A program made the position numbers and the translations under genes. From NCBI GenBank assembly GCA_028709785.1, contig JAQUTK010000017.1, positions 1-64,000 of the forward strand: a DNA stretch of 64,000 bases, in the 5' to 3' direction. Of this stretch, positions 1-8,633 are shown one piece after another; position 1 is the first letter of the stretch, and every line of letters starts with the position of its first letter. Below the pieces are notes generated by a model that saw only the letters and a list, made by a program, of their open reading frames with translations, searched no databases and was not told the DNA's origin. This stretch comes from Bacteroidales bacterium. GTDB taxonomy: Bacteria > Bacteroidota > Bacteroidia > Bacteroidales > JAQUTK01.

Positions 1-10
1 CTAAACATAT

Positions 11-823
11 ATGAAAGGATTTGTCGGAGAATTACTGGGCACATTTATACTAGTTCTTTTCGGATGTGGTTCAGTAGCTGTATCCACATTATATGGAGAG
101 TACAACAGTATTTTTCAGATAGCGATTGTATGGGGTATCGGCGTTATGCTCGCCATCTATCTGACAAGACACATGTCGTGTGCACATCTGAATCCGGCTG
201 TATCCATTGCTATGGTAATCAGCAAAAGAATGCTAATCAAAAAGTTACCTGCCTATCTCTGCGCACAATTCATCGGTGCCTTTCTGGCAGGTGTTACTAT
301 TTACCTGTTGTTTGCTCCCTCGATTGAGATATATGAAAGCAGTCATGAAATCGTCAGAGGTTCAGCTGCTTCGGTAGAAACGGCGAGGATGTTTGGTGAG
401 TTTTATACAGGAGGCAAAGCGGTTGTGTCGATGCCGTTGGCCAAGGGCGCGGAAGCGTTTGGCACCTTTCTTTTGCTGATATTTATTTTTGCTCTGACCG
501 AAGGCTGTAATGTTGGTCGACCCAGTGATGCGATGACACCTGTTTTTATCGGATTGACAGTCACTTCTATTATTTGCCTTGTTGCGCCACTTACCCAGGC
601 CGGACTTAATCCCGCCCGCGATTTTGGTCCGCGCCTTGTGGCTTGGCTTGCCGGATGGGGAAGTGCCGCTTTCCCGGATGACGAGGGCGGCTTTTTCTAT
701 GTATATATATTGGCACCGATTGTCGGGGGAGCTGTTGCCGCTCTGTTCTTTCTCTATGTGATTGAGCCTCTCATGAAGAAAACAGCTCAAACATGCAAAT
801 GCAAGAAGCAATCTGAAGAATAA
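11..823 (+). CDS. Aquaglyceroporin / glycerol uptake facilitator-like MIP channel
   Basis: This 270-residue inner-membrane channel of the MIP family probably moves glycerol or similar small neutral solutes, or water, passively. Both half-helix signatures are present: NPA at residues 61-63 and NPARD at 200-204. The Asp after the second NPA-Arg is typical of glycerol facilitators rather than strict aquaporins. About six hydrophobic segments can be seen, and the tail is Lys/Cys-rich (around residue 258 on). The length is normal for GlpF. The ATG at position 11 is preceded by only 10 bases of window, so the promoter is not visible. The next gene starts 11 bases after the stop, which suggests co-transcription. 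No glycerol kinase is nearby, so the substrate remains an inference. Confidence 0.9.
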   Translation: MKGFVGELLGTFILVLFGCGSVAVSTLYGEYNSIFQIAIVWGIGVMLAIYLTRHMSCAHLNPAVSIAMVISKRMLIKKLPAYLCAQFIGAFLAGVTIYLLFAPSIEIYESSHEIVRGSAASVETARMFGEFYTGGKAVVSMPLAKGAEAFGTFLLLIFIFALTEGCNVGRPSDAMTPVFIGLTVTSIICLVAPLTQAGLNPARDFGPRLVAWLAGWGSAAFPDDEGGFFYVYILAPIVGGAVAALFFLYVIEPLMKKTAQTCKCKKQSEE

Positions 824-834
824 AAAACGATCGT

Positions 835-1926
835 ATGAAAACAACAAAACTGATTTTGGCCGGTGGCTTTTTGGGAGCCGGGAAAACAACACTGTTATGG
901 GAAGCAGCTCAAAGACTGATGAAACAAGGGCTTCGGGTGGGACTCATAACCAATGACCAGGCACCCGAGCTGGTAGATAGTAAATTGCTGTCTCTTGCTA
1001 ATCTGAAGGTAGCAGAAGTGAGTGGAAGTTGTTTCTGTTGCAATTTCGACGGGTTTATGGATGCCATCAAGAAGGTGCGGAGGGAAGCGGAAGCCGATGT
1101 AATTATTGCTGAACCAGTAGGGAGCTGCGCCGATCTTTCGGCGACTCTCATGCAACCGCTCAAACAATACTGGAACCGCGAACTTCAGATAGCCCCTCTT
1201 TCCGTGTTGGCTGATCCTTTGCGGCTCGATTCTATTGTGGATGGTGGCAATGCCGGTTTGCATCCCGATGCTGCTTATATCTTTCGGAAACAGCTCGAAG
1301 AAAGTGATATAATCCTGATCAATAAGACCGATCTTCTGCAAGCGGATAAGTTGGAAGCATTGAAGAAAAAAACAGCTGTCCTGTTTCCTTCAGCAACCAT
1401 CTTTACTATAAGTGCATTGACAGGCTCAGGCATTGAGCAATGGCTGCAAGAGGTGACTTCACGCCGTGAAGCAGGATTGCAACTTTTAGAGATGGATTAT
1501 GACATGTATGCCAATGGTGAGGCCGTATTGGGATGGTTGAATGGGACTGTCTGTCTGAATGGTGAAAATACTGATTGGGACCTTTTTGCTCGTACTTTTC
1601 TTGCAAATCTCTCTGAAGAGTTTGAAAAAAAAGCGTATGCTGTTGGCCATGTGAAGGTGATCTGCGAGAATGGTAAAAAGTTTATCGCGGGAAATATAAC
1701 GGGTCCGGCCAATATGCTCACATTGCGTAATACAGCGGGGAAAAGCGGTGAGGCCAAACTAATCATTAATGCCCGCGTCGAAACATCTCCCGAAATACTC
1801 GATCATATTGTGCGTCAAACACTCACCAGATTGACAGCTGATAAATATCTGATGGAGGTGATTGCATGGAGATATTTGCAGCCGGGACGTCCTGATCCGA
1901 CCCATCGCTTTACGCAATTAGTCTAA
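835..1926 (+). CDS. COG0523 (CobW/G3E family) GTPase, putative metal chaperone
   Basis: This is a 363-residue P-loop GTPase of the CobW/COG0523 group, whose members insert or deliver metals such as Zn or Co to target proteins. The Walker A motif GGFLGAGKTT lies at about residues 10-19. The family metal-binding CxCC signature is present as C66-F-C68-C69, and NKTD, the GTP specificity motif, follows near residue 163. The C-terminal part (about 230-363) is divergent and I cannot assign it to the classical CobW C-terminal domain. It lies 11 bases after the MIP channel gene, probably in one operon. The client protein and metal cannot be told from the sequence. Confidence 0.88.
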   Translation: MKTTKLILAGGFLGAGKTTLLWEAAQRLMKQGLRVGLITNDQAPELVDSKLLSLANLKVAEVSGSCFCCNFDGFMDAIKKVRREAEADVIIAEPVGSCADLSATLMQPLKQYWNRELQIAPLSVLADPLRLDSIVDGGNAGLHPDAAYIFRKQLEESDIILINKTDLLQADKLEALKKKTAVLFPSATIFTISALTGSGIEQWLQEVTSRREAGLQLLEMDYDMYANGEAVLGWLNGTVCLNGENTDWDLFARTFLANLSEEFEKKAYAVGHVKVICENGKKFIAGNITGPANMLTLRNTAGKSGEAKLIINARVETSPEILDHIVRQTLTRLTADKYLMEVIAWRYLQPGRPDPTHRFTQLV

Positions 1927-1983
1927 GATCCTTTGTTTGCAGTGATTAATACAGGATAATTCCTGCTTTCGGATTAAATGTTT

Positions 1984-1991
1984 TATTTTTG
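1984..1991 (+). promoter_or_regulatory. -7 promoter box for the LytS-type kinase
   Basis: The sequence TATTTTTG fits the Bacteroidota -7 consensus TAnnTTTG and ends 14 bases before the ATG at 2006. No clear TTTG -33 box is seen at the usual spacing. Confidence 0.55.
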
Positions 1992-2005
1992 CAGAAAATC
2001 ATTCA

Positions 2006-3049
2006 ATGAAATTAGTAGATAAATACAGCTCCATCAAACTCTTGCTGATCAGTTTGCTCAGTGCGGTTTTTGTTGTTTATCCCAATATTGCCTGCTTTTG
2101 GTGGGAACTGAGTTTTCTGGACGAAGCTGCAAGCACACCCCATGTCCAGTTTTTTGTTTTCAGGTACCTGTTCTTTACAGTGCTGATATGGATACTACTA
2201 AAAGGCAATCTACAGAAGATGAAGCTTCAGTCCATCCAAAAACGTTCTTTGTACAATGTCCTTGTAACAGCGATTGCCTATTTCATCTATGTCGGAATCT
2301 CTCATTTTTGCTGCAGCAGGGCTGATTGCTTTACAAGTGTTTTACTTTTCCAATTTTTGGTTGTTTGTATCGTATGTACATTTATAGGGCACGTTTCATT
2401 TCTATATTCCATACAGCGGAAGAAAGAACAGGAGATTGAGCATCTGATGATTGAAAATCTGGAAAGCCGCTGTAATGCACTGGCTAATCAGATTAATCCG
2501 CACTTCTTTTTTAATTCCCTCAACGGTCTTACGGCTTTGATACGGAAAAAGAATGATGAAGTGACGCTGGAGTATGTAAATAAACTGTCCGATGTGTTTC
2601 GTTATATCCTGCAAAGTGACAAAAAGGGACTGGTTACGTTGAAAGAAGAACTGGAGTTTGTGCAGGCGTTCCGCTATATGATGGAGGTTCGGTTTGCGAA
2701 CAAACTGGTTTTTGATATTGAGGTTGCGGAGGATAAGCTAAACCTCAAAATACCGGTACTTTCCCTTCTTCCTCTTATTGACAATGTGGTGGTGCATAAT
2801 ATGATTGACAGTTTGCATAAGATGGAAGTCACCATCCGTCTGAACGACTCAATGGAGCTGGTCGTATCCAATCCCATTTATCCGAAGATCTCTCCTCCTG
2901 CAACCAATGGCACGGGACTCCGGAATCTTGAAAACCGTTTCTCGCTTCTGATGAACAAACAGATACGCATCGAAGAGGACGGGAAAATGTATCGTGTATA
3001 TTTACCACTGAAAAGCCAAAAAGATGAGAACACTGATCGTAGAAGATGA
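2006..3049 (+). CDS. LytS/YpdA-type sensor histidine kinase
   Basis: This 347-residue membrane sensor kinase has four hydrophobic segments within roughly residues 10-135, a short coiled linker, then the His_kinase domain with QINPHFFFNSLN (phosphoacceptor His166). A degenerate ATP-binding domain follows, with a GTGLRNLENR G-box near residue 307. Members of this family phosphorylate LytTR response regulators. The 3' end overlaps the next gene by 26 bases, which implies translational coupling with its partner regulator. The input signal is not identifiable. A -7 box lies immediately upstream, so the pair is transcribed separately from the channel/GTPase operon. Confidence 0.92.
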   Translation: MKLVDKYSSIKLLLISLLSAVFVVYPNIACFWWELSFLDEAASTPHVQFFVFRYLFFTVLIWILLKGNLQKMKLQSIQKRSLYNVLVTAIAYFIYVGISHFCCSRADCFTSVLLFQFLVVCIVCTFIGHVSFLYSIQRKKEQEIEHLMIENLESRCNALANQINPHFFFNSLNGLTALIRKKNDEVTLEYVNKLSDVFRYILQSDKKGLVTLKEELEFVQAFRYMMEVRFANKLVFDIEVAEDKLNLKIPVLSLLPLIDNVVVHNMIDSLHKMEVTIRLNDSMELVVSNPIYPKISPPATNGTGLRNLENRFSLLMNKQIRIEEDGKMYRVYLPLKSQKDENTDRRR

Positions 3050-3788
3050 AACTGTCGCTTATGAAAATCTTGTGGACATTCTCGCCGTTATCGCTCCCGA
3101 TGTCGAAGTAGTCGGTAATACAGAAAGTGTCAGTCAAACGGTCGAATGGTTAAAAGTCAACCCACAGCCGGATCTTATTCTGATGGATATCCATCTCTCT
3201 GATGGGTCGGCTTTTGCCGTTTTTGATCACATGAAGGTGGAAATCCCGATCATCTTTACAACGGCTTACGATGAGTATGCCATCGAAGCTTTTAAAGTCA
3301 ACAGCATCGACTACCTACTTAAACCAATCAAAGCGGAAGAGTTGGATCGTGCGCTCAAAAAGTTCAGCCGATGGACGCAGACCGATATCATGCGCTATCT
3401 GACACAGTTATCGCAACTGTCTCCTTCGCCGTCACTTCCCAAATATAAGGACAAACTGTTGATCCCCGTCAAAGATAAATTGATCCCGATCAATCTGAAA
3501 GAAGTCTCTTGTTTTTATACTACGGACAAGAATACGCGTGTCTTTATGAAAGATGGCAACTTCTATTCCATTTCCAAGACATTGGAGCAAATCATCGCGA
3601 CCCTCAATCCATCCGAATTTATCCGTGCCAACAAACAATTCATCATAGCCCGTAACAGTGTGAAAAACATCACCGTATGGTTTGATAACCGTCTGCTTAT
3701 TACTCTTGACATCGAAACGCCTGAACGGATCTACATCAGTAAAAATAAAGCGGTGGAGTTTAAAGCGTGGATCGTAAGCGATAATTGA
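3024..3788 (+). CDS. LytTR-family response regulator
   Basis: This 254-residue response regulator has an N-terminal receiver domain (residues 1-120) with the acidic pair E7/D8, phosphoacceptor Asp55 in LILMDIHL, and a KP motif near residue 105. A C-terminal LytTR DNA-binding domain (about 147-250) contains the recognisable FIRANKQFIIARNSV segment. Its start lies 26 bases inside the kinase gene, so the two form a cognate pair. LytTR proteins bind short direct repeats; I did not find a convincing target site in the neighbouring promoters. Confidence 0.93.
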   Translation: MRTLIVEDETVAYENLVDILAVIAPDVEVVGNTESVSQTVEWLKVNPQPDLILMDIHLSDGSAFAVFDHMKVEIPIIFTTAYDEYAIEAFKVNSIDYLLKPIKAEELDRALKKFSRWTQTDIMRYLTQLSQLSPSPSLPKYKDKLLIPVKDKLIPINLKEVSCFYTTDKNTRVFMKDGNFYSISKTLEQIIATLNPSEFIRANKQFIIARNSVKNITVWFDNRLLITLDIETPERIYISKNKAVEFKAWIVSDN

Positions 3789-3903
3789 ACATATGTAACC
3801 TCATCCTTTAGCCCTTATGAATGGATTCTGACTGATCCTAAAACTGTTTACTGATAAATGAAAAAACATTGCTAACTGAACAAATATCTAAAAAGCATTT
3901 TGT

Positions 3904-4548
3904 ATGATAAAAGAAGTATTACTGAAGATTCTTATAATAGCTGTAGCAGTTCCTATCTTAAGCTTTATATTTCGAAGATATGCAGCAAAGAAAATTAAAG
4001 AGAAGTCCGCAAACTCCAGGGGCAACGCTCAGAACTTAAAGTTGCCAGAAGAAAAAAAGTCAAACGATAAGATCGTATATATCGAGAATGCGAACTTTGA
4101 CGATGTAAAGAAAGCTATTCAACAGTTCTGTACCGATTATAATCAAGATTATCTTAGAGCTTTACCTTTATTGAGTGTGATGTATGGGAATAAGCATATA
4201 GTTACTTTCCCTTATGATATTGATTTTGAAACCTATTGCTACTTTGTAAACTACATGCATTATCCCAATAATATTACTTATCAACCAACGATTAAAGCAT
4301 GGGCGACAACAAATTCTGATGACAAATGGATGACAAGTGATATTGAGAACAAGACAGTTATGATATTTATTCCTTATGATGATAAAGAATACGACAACGT
4401 GTATTTGACTACTTCAGATAATATAGGTTACAAAATAGTATTTTCGAGGAGTAATTCAAGTCACATACTTAAAGAGCCAAAACAAAAATATGCTGCGCCA
4501 ATTAATATCAATAGTCTGGATAAAAAAGAATCCATTTCATTCAGATAA
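3904..4548 (+). CDS. Membrane-anchored protein of unknown function
   Basis: I do not recognise this 214-residue protein. Residues 5-24 form a hydrophobic N-terminal anchor (LLKILIIAVAVPILSFIF), followed by a Lys-rich charged stretch to about 55. A folded domain then starts near VYIENANFDDVKKAIQQFC and is rich in Tyr, Asp and aromatic residues to about residue 190. The anchor and the basic residues after it suggest a single-pass inner-membrane protein with the domain in the cytoplasm. It is 115 bases past the LytTR gene and its AT-rich codon use differs a little from the two-component pair. It is unclear whether they are co-transcribed. Confidence 0.75.
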   Translation: MIKEVLLKILIIAVAVPILSFIFRRYAAKKIKEKSANSRGNAQNLKLPEEKKSNDKIVYIENANFDDVKKAIQQFCTDYNQDYLRALPLLSVMYGNKHIVTFPYDIDFETYCYFVNYMHYPNNITYQPTIKAWATTNSDDKWMTSDIENKTVMIFIPYDDKEYDNVYLTTSDNIGYKIVFSRSNSSHILKEPKQKYAAPININSLDKKESISFR

Positions 4549-4663
4549 AGACATCTTCTTGCGTGATTGAATGGAAGAAGTAAATTCTTATTACATATTC
4601 TTCTGAGACCATCCGTTTCCTTCGGATATTTCGTCCCTTATGATTTTATTCTTTTATAAGGAT

Positions 4664-4699
4664 GTTTGTTCCGTTTCATATACATGAAACGGAACAAAC
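4664..4699. repeat. Long perfect palindrome (16-base arms, 4-base loop)
   Basis: The arms GTTTGTTCCGTTTCAT (4664-4679) and their exact reverse complement (4684-4699) flank the loop atac. CAGGACGTTTT follows within a few bases. The core CCGTTTCA/TGAAACGG and the same trailing CAGGACGTTTT recur at 44474-44525. It sits in the convergent gap between the unknown membrane protein and topoisomerase III, so it may work as a terminator, but it is not followed by a clean T-run and its recurrence suggests a dispersed repeat family. Confidence 0.75.
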
Positions 4700-4755
4700 A
4701 ACAGGACGTTTTAAAAAAGATATCAGTTCGCTGTGATTCTCTGATTCCTATCGGA

Positions 4756-7140
4756 TTATAAGTCATTAAGGGGAGCGCGGAATGAACATCCGCTTTTCCA
4801 CTCAGAGCAACCCAAAGCCGTTTTACCACGAAGTATTGTACCTTTACCACACAGCGGACAGTGATCGCCGGCTTTTACTGTAGGTGCCAGAGTTTTCTCT
4901 GCTGAAGGTGTTGCAGGAGCTGCAAAGAGTTCGCCGAAAGCTGAGGATTCCGCATCAGATGAAGGTGACAGGGCAGGAGAGGTGAGGGGCGCAAACAAAT
5001 CGCCGATACTTCCTGCGGCAGGCACATTGCCTACTGTTGTGGCATTGCCGGAAGGGTCATTTGTTGCCTCGTTCCGGGGTTGTTTATCCGATGCAACCGT
5101 CGTGTGCTCATTGGTCACTGCCACACGCGTGGTAGTTGCCGCTTGTTTTGACGCATTTATATTTTCTTTCTCAGCGGGAGTTAAGAGACCCTCTGGCTTC
5201 GTGTCTGCCGTTTGTGAGTGAGCAGCCTTATCAGAAGATTTTTCTGCTTTTTTGTTTTCCGGACTCTTTTTCTCTCCGTTTTTTGCTCCGGCTTTCTTCT
5301 TCGTGCCTTTCTCTTCTTTTAATGCCTTCAGCTCATCTGCTTTTTGTTCGATGGTGATGGAGCGGTTAGAACGATCCTCTTTGACGTGCTTTACAATCAA
5401 ACGCACCATCTCTTTCAGTTCATTCAGAAAGGTCTTTGCCTCGAAACCACCCCGTTCGATCTGGCGCAACTTCTTCTCCCAGATACCCGTCAGTTCGGCC
5501 GATTTGAGCAACTCTTCGTTGATGGTAAGGATCAGTTCGACGCCCGTGGCAGTCGCCGTAAGCGACTTTCGTTCCTTGCGTATATAATTTCGTTTAAACA
5601 ATGTCTCAATGATAGCCGCACGCGTAGAAGGGCGGCCGATACCATTCTCTTTCAACGCATCACGCAGTTCGTCGTTCTCGACCATCTTACCTGCCGTTTC
5701 CATCGCACGAAGTAACGTAGCCTCGGTATATGGCTTGGGAGGCTGCGTCCATTTCTCGTTTAATGCGGGAGTATGCGGACCGGTTTCTCCTTTCTGGAAA
5801 TCAGGAAGCAATCCGGTTGTGTCATCTTCATTGCCTTCTTTCTCTTCCGGTGATTCTTTGGCATAGACAGCTCTCCATCCCGGATCGATAATCTGTTTGC
5901 CGGTCACCTTAAATTCTATCTTTGATGCTTCACCCAATACAGTCGTTGTTGAGAAGGTGCAATCCGGATAAAAGACCGATATGAATCTTTTGGCAACCAT
6001 GTCAAACACTTTCCTCTCATTATCAGACAGATTGTGCGGATCCACTCCGGTAGGAATGATGGCATGGTGGTCGGTGACCTTTGTATTGTCAAACACTTTT
6101 TTCGACTTGGCGATCTTTTTGGCAAGCAATGGAGCGGTAAACTCACTGTACGATCTGATTCCTTTCAGAATGCCCGGTATCTTTTCATACATATCCTCAC
6201 TCAGGAAAGTAGTATCCACACGTGGATAGGTCGTTACCTTCTTTTCATACAGAGATTGGATCAGTTTGAGCGTGTCATCAGCCGAAAAAGAAAATTTCTT
6301 GTTGCATTCTACCTGTAGCGACGTCAGGTCGAAGAGTCTCAGAGGAGCTTCTTTCCCTTGTTTAGTTGAAATATCGGTGATGGTAAATGGAGAATCGCGG
6401 ATCGCTTCCAGTTGTTTTTCTCCTTCTTCCTGAGTAGAAAACCGCCCTTTTGAAGCGGAAAAGGTGGTGTTTCGATATACTGTTTTGAGTTCCCAATAGG
6501 GTTCCGGTTTGAAATTCTCAATCTCCAGTTGCCGGTTTACAATCAGAGCTAAAGTAGGAGTCTGTACCCTTCCGACAGAGAGTATCTGTCTGTTTTGTCC
6601 GTATTTTAGTGTGTAAAGTCGCGTTGCATTCATTCCCAGCATCCAGTCACCGATAGACCGTGACAAACCTGCCTCATAAAGGCGATCAAATTCAGTCTGC
6701 GACTTCAGGTTGTTGAATCCCTCACGTATCGCTTCTTCCGTCAGTGATGAGATCCAAAGCCGCATGATCGGACAGGTGCATTTGCTTTTTTGCTGAACCC
6801 AACGCTGTATCAGTTCACCTTCCTGTCCGGCATCACCACAGTTTATCAGCATGTCAGCACCTTTGACCAACTGCTCGATTACTTTGAATTGTTTTTTGAT
6901 TCCGTCATTTTCAATGAGTTTGATACCAAAACGTTCCGGAATCATGGGAAGGACAGAGAGGGACCATCGTTTCCATTCCGTATCATATTCACCCGGTTCC
7001 TTGAGTGTGCACAGATGTCCGAATGTCCAGGTTACCTGATATCCATTACCTTCAATATACCCGTCTTTCCGGTTTTTTGCCCCAAGTATCTCCGCGATTT
7101 CTTTGGCAACACTTGGCTTTTCTGCGATGCAAACTTTCAT
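4756..7140 (-). CDS. topB: DNA topoisomerase III (type IA)
   Basis: This 794-residue type IA topoisomerase would relax or decatenate DNA by single-strand passage. The Toprim domain starts at KVCIAEKPSVAKEIAEILGA and contains the acidic motif CGDAGQEGEL. The catalytic tyrosine is Y305 within TTYPRVDT. After the core there is a low-complexity Lys/Glu/Ala/Thr-rich linker of about 130 residues, then a C-terminal zinc-ribbon-like element with CPLCGKG and later Cys residues. An in-frame ATG at 7179 exists, but it would sit at the likely transcription start set by the -7 box at 7184-7191, so the start at 7140 (MKVCIAEKPS) is preferred. Conjugative elements often carry topB paralogs, but no other conjugation gene is visible here. 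Confidence 0.95.
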   Translation of the reverse strand: MKVCIAEKPSVAKEIAEILGAKNRKDGYIEGNGYQVTWTFGHLCTLKEPGEYDTEWKRWSLSVLPMIPERFGIKLIENDGIKKQFKVIEQLVKGADMLINCGDAGQEGELIQRWVQQKSKCTCPIMRLWISSLTEEAIREGFNNLKSQTEFDRLYEAGLSRSIGDWMLGMNATRLYTLKYGQNRQILSVGRVQTPTLALIVNRQLEIENFKPEPYWELKTVYRNTTFSASKGRFSTQEEGEKQLEAIRDSPFTITDISTKQGKEAPLRLFDLTSLQVECNKKFSFSADDTLKLIQSLYEKKVTTYPRVDTTFLSEDMYEKIPGILKGIRSYSEFTAPLLAKKIAKSKKVFDNTKVTDHHAIIPTGVDPHNLSDNERKVFDMVAKRFISVFYPDCTFSTTTVLGEASKIEFKVTGKQIIDPGWRAVYAKESPEEKEGNEDDTTGLLPDFQKGETGPHTPALNEKWTQPPKPYTEATLLRAMETAGKMVENDELRDALKENGIGRPSTRAAIIETLFKRNYIRKERKSLTATATGVELILTINEELLKSAELTGIWEKKLRQIERGGFEAKTFLNELKEMVRLIVKHVKEDRSNRSITIEQKADELKALKEEKGTKKKAGAKNGEKKSPENKKAEKSSDKAAHSQTADTKPEGLLTPAEKENINASKQAATTTRVAVTNEHTTVASDKQPRNEATNDPSGNATTVGNVPAAGSIGDLFAPLTSPALSPSSDAESSAFGELFAAPATPSAEKTLAPTVKAGDHCPLCGKGTILRGKTALGCSEWKSGCSFRAPLNDL

Positions 7141-7183
7141 GTTTTTACGACTCTTCTTCTCTATTTGAATATGGTACAAAGCA

Positions 7184-7191
7184 CAAAAATA
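7184..7191 (-). promoter_or_regulatory. -7 promoter box for topB
   Basis: Read on the minus strand this is TATTTTTG, matching TAnnTTTG. It lies about 44 bases upstream of the chosen start codon at 7140 and rules against the longer reading. Confidence 0.55.
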
Positions 7192-7410
7192 GTCTGAAAT
7201 AGCTTTACGACCAAGAGGAACAGCTTCTTATTTCTTCAGGATCAAAAAACAGGCGTTCGGTGATGGAAGAAAGCAACATTGAGTCGTTGACGCATCGGAC
7301 AACGCAATTGTGTACTTTGTGTGAATAAAAACACCTGAAAAAGAGAAGGATATAAATGACTGTATTTTAAAAAAAAGTAAATATATAGCTGGATAATCAA
7401 AATAACAGCT

Positions 7411-7418
7411 TACTTTTG
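7411..7418 (+). promoter_or_regulatory. -7 promoter box for the first BspA-like gene
   Basis: TACTTTTG matches the TAnnTTTG consensus and ends 25 bases before the ATG at 7444. Confidence 0.55.
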
Positions 7419-7443
7419 TAGCGAATTATAATTACGAAGATAG

Positions 7444-8346
7444 ATGCCTAGCCTTTTTATTGACAAATTGAAGTATACGATTAATGCAGATGGTACTTCA
7501 GTGTCTGTAGCCCGTCAAAACAGATTTGTTTCCGGGTTTGTGACGATTCCCTCTGTTATTACTTACCAGGAAAAAACATATACCGTTTCCTCTATTGCTA
7601 TTTCTGCTTTTGACGGATGTCAGAATCTTACCTCAGTAACTATTCCATCAACTGTCCTTACGATTGGTGAATGGGCATTTGCCGGTTGCACTTCTTTGCT
7701 GCAGATTATGCTTCAAAAAGATCATCCGGCCTTTACAGTCATGAATGGTGCTTTGTTCGATAAAGAAGTAAAGACACTCATTGCATTTCCAGCCGGAAGA
7801 GACGGCAAAACTTATACACTCCCGGATACGGTGACTACCGTTGGGGTTGCTGCTTTCGACTCGTGCGATAACGTTTCCTCTGTCATAATTCCTGAAGGAG
7901 TTACAACGATACAAAATCATGCCTTCGGAGGATGTTACCGTCTGTGTAGTGTTATTTTCCCGTCTACTCTTGCCTCCATTGGCAAATATGCTTTTTACCG
8001 CTGTTCTTCATTACGTTCGGTAGTGATACCTTCCGGCGTTTCTCTTGTGGATAACTTTTCTTTCAGAGAATGTGATAATCTATCTTCAGTCACCATCCCT
8101 GAAACTGTCACAGAGATTGGGAATAATGCTTTTGACGGATGTGTCAACCTGAGAGAATTTCATATCCATCATATTACTCCGCCAGAACTATTCAGATTCA
8201 ATTATCTTGGTGGCCTAAATCGCCCCTTCTGTACGTTATACGTTCCAGTAGGTACAAAGGAGGATTATATGCAATCACCTCTTTGGTCGCGTTTTACCAG
8301 AATAAGAGAAGAAGCAATCCAGGGAATAAAACCTTTGACTGAATAA
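7444..8346 (+). CDS. BspA-like LRR protein, single module, no signal peptide
   Basis: This 300-residue protein is built of LRR_5 (BspA/TpLRR) repeats of about 23 residues, each close to the pattern AFxGCxxLxSVxIPxxVxxIG. A short head domain at residues 1-40 (LFIDKLKYTINADGTSVSV) precedes the repeats, and a cap around 250-290 contains TLYVPVGTKEDY. One repeat is replaced by the insert common in this family (GALFDKEVKTLIAFPAG). There is no N-terminal hydrophobic signal and no sorting tail, unlike the next three genes. The same head recurs six times in the giant protein at 26552-31417, so the two form a subfamily distinct from the secreted BspA proteins. Confidence 0.88.
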   Translation: MPSLFIDKLKYTINADGTSVSVARQNRFVSGFVTIPSVITYQEKTYTVSSIAISAFDGCQNLTSVTIPSTVLTIGEWAFAGCTSLLQIMLQKDHPAFTVMNGALFDKEVKTLIAFPAGRDGKTYTLPDTVTTVGVAAFDSCDNVSSVIIPEGVTTIQNHAFGGCYRLCSVIFPSTLASIGKYAFYRCSSLRSVVIPSGVSLVDNFSFRECDNLSSVTIPETVTEIGNNAFDGCVNLREFHIHHITPPELFRFNYLGGLNRPFCTLYVPVGTKEDYMQSPLWSRFTRIREEAIQGIKPLTE

Positions 8347-8598
8347 GAATTCTTGTCCATTTAGCAGGATAGAACCAACAAATCCCTGTATGTTTATTGT
8401 ATTTGACACTTCCGAAAAAGGAGTAAATGTCAATCTGCCGGTATGAACCTGTTCTTTCATTATACGTGTCCGTTGGATACCCTACATCAGTGTTTTTTAG
8501 GATAAAAGATTAGGTTTGAGTCAACACAAATATGCTTTTTCTTGTTATTTGGTTTGATTAAAAATAGTTAATTCATTGTTTTGTAAAGAGTTGATAAT

Positions 8599-8606
8599 TA
8601 TATTTG
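8599..8606 (+). promoter_or_regulatory. -7 promoter box for the second BspA-like gene
   Basis: TATATTTG matches TAnnTTTG and ends 27 bases before the ATG at 8634. TTGT/TTTG sequences occur 15-19 bases upstream as possible -33 elements. Confidence 0.5.
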
Positions 8607-8633
8607 ATGATCTTATATTAAAACCAATCAACT

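Noticed and set aside
362-892. 176-codon frame on the minus strand, antisense to the MIP channel gene
   Set aside because: The plus-strand frame has clear family motifs; the antisense text is Arg/Ser-rich without domain pattern. It is a shadow.
4756-7140. topB as a sign of an integrated conjugative element
   Set aside because: No relaxase, tra genes, integrase or direct-repeat attachment sites were found nearby.
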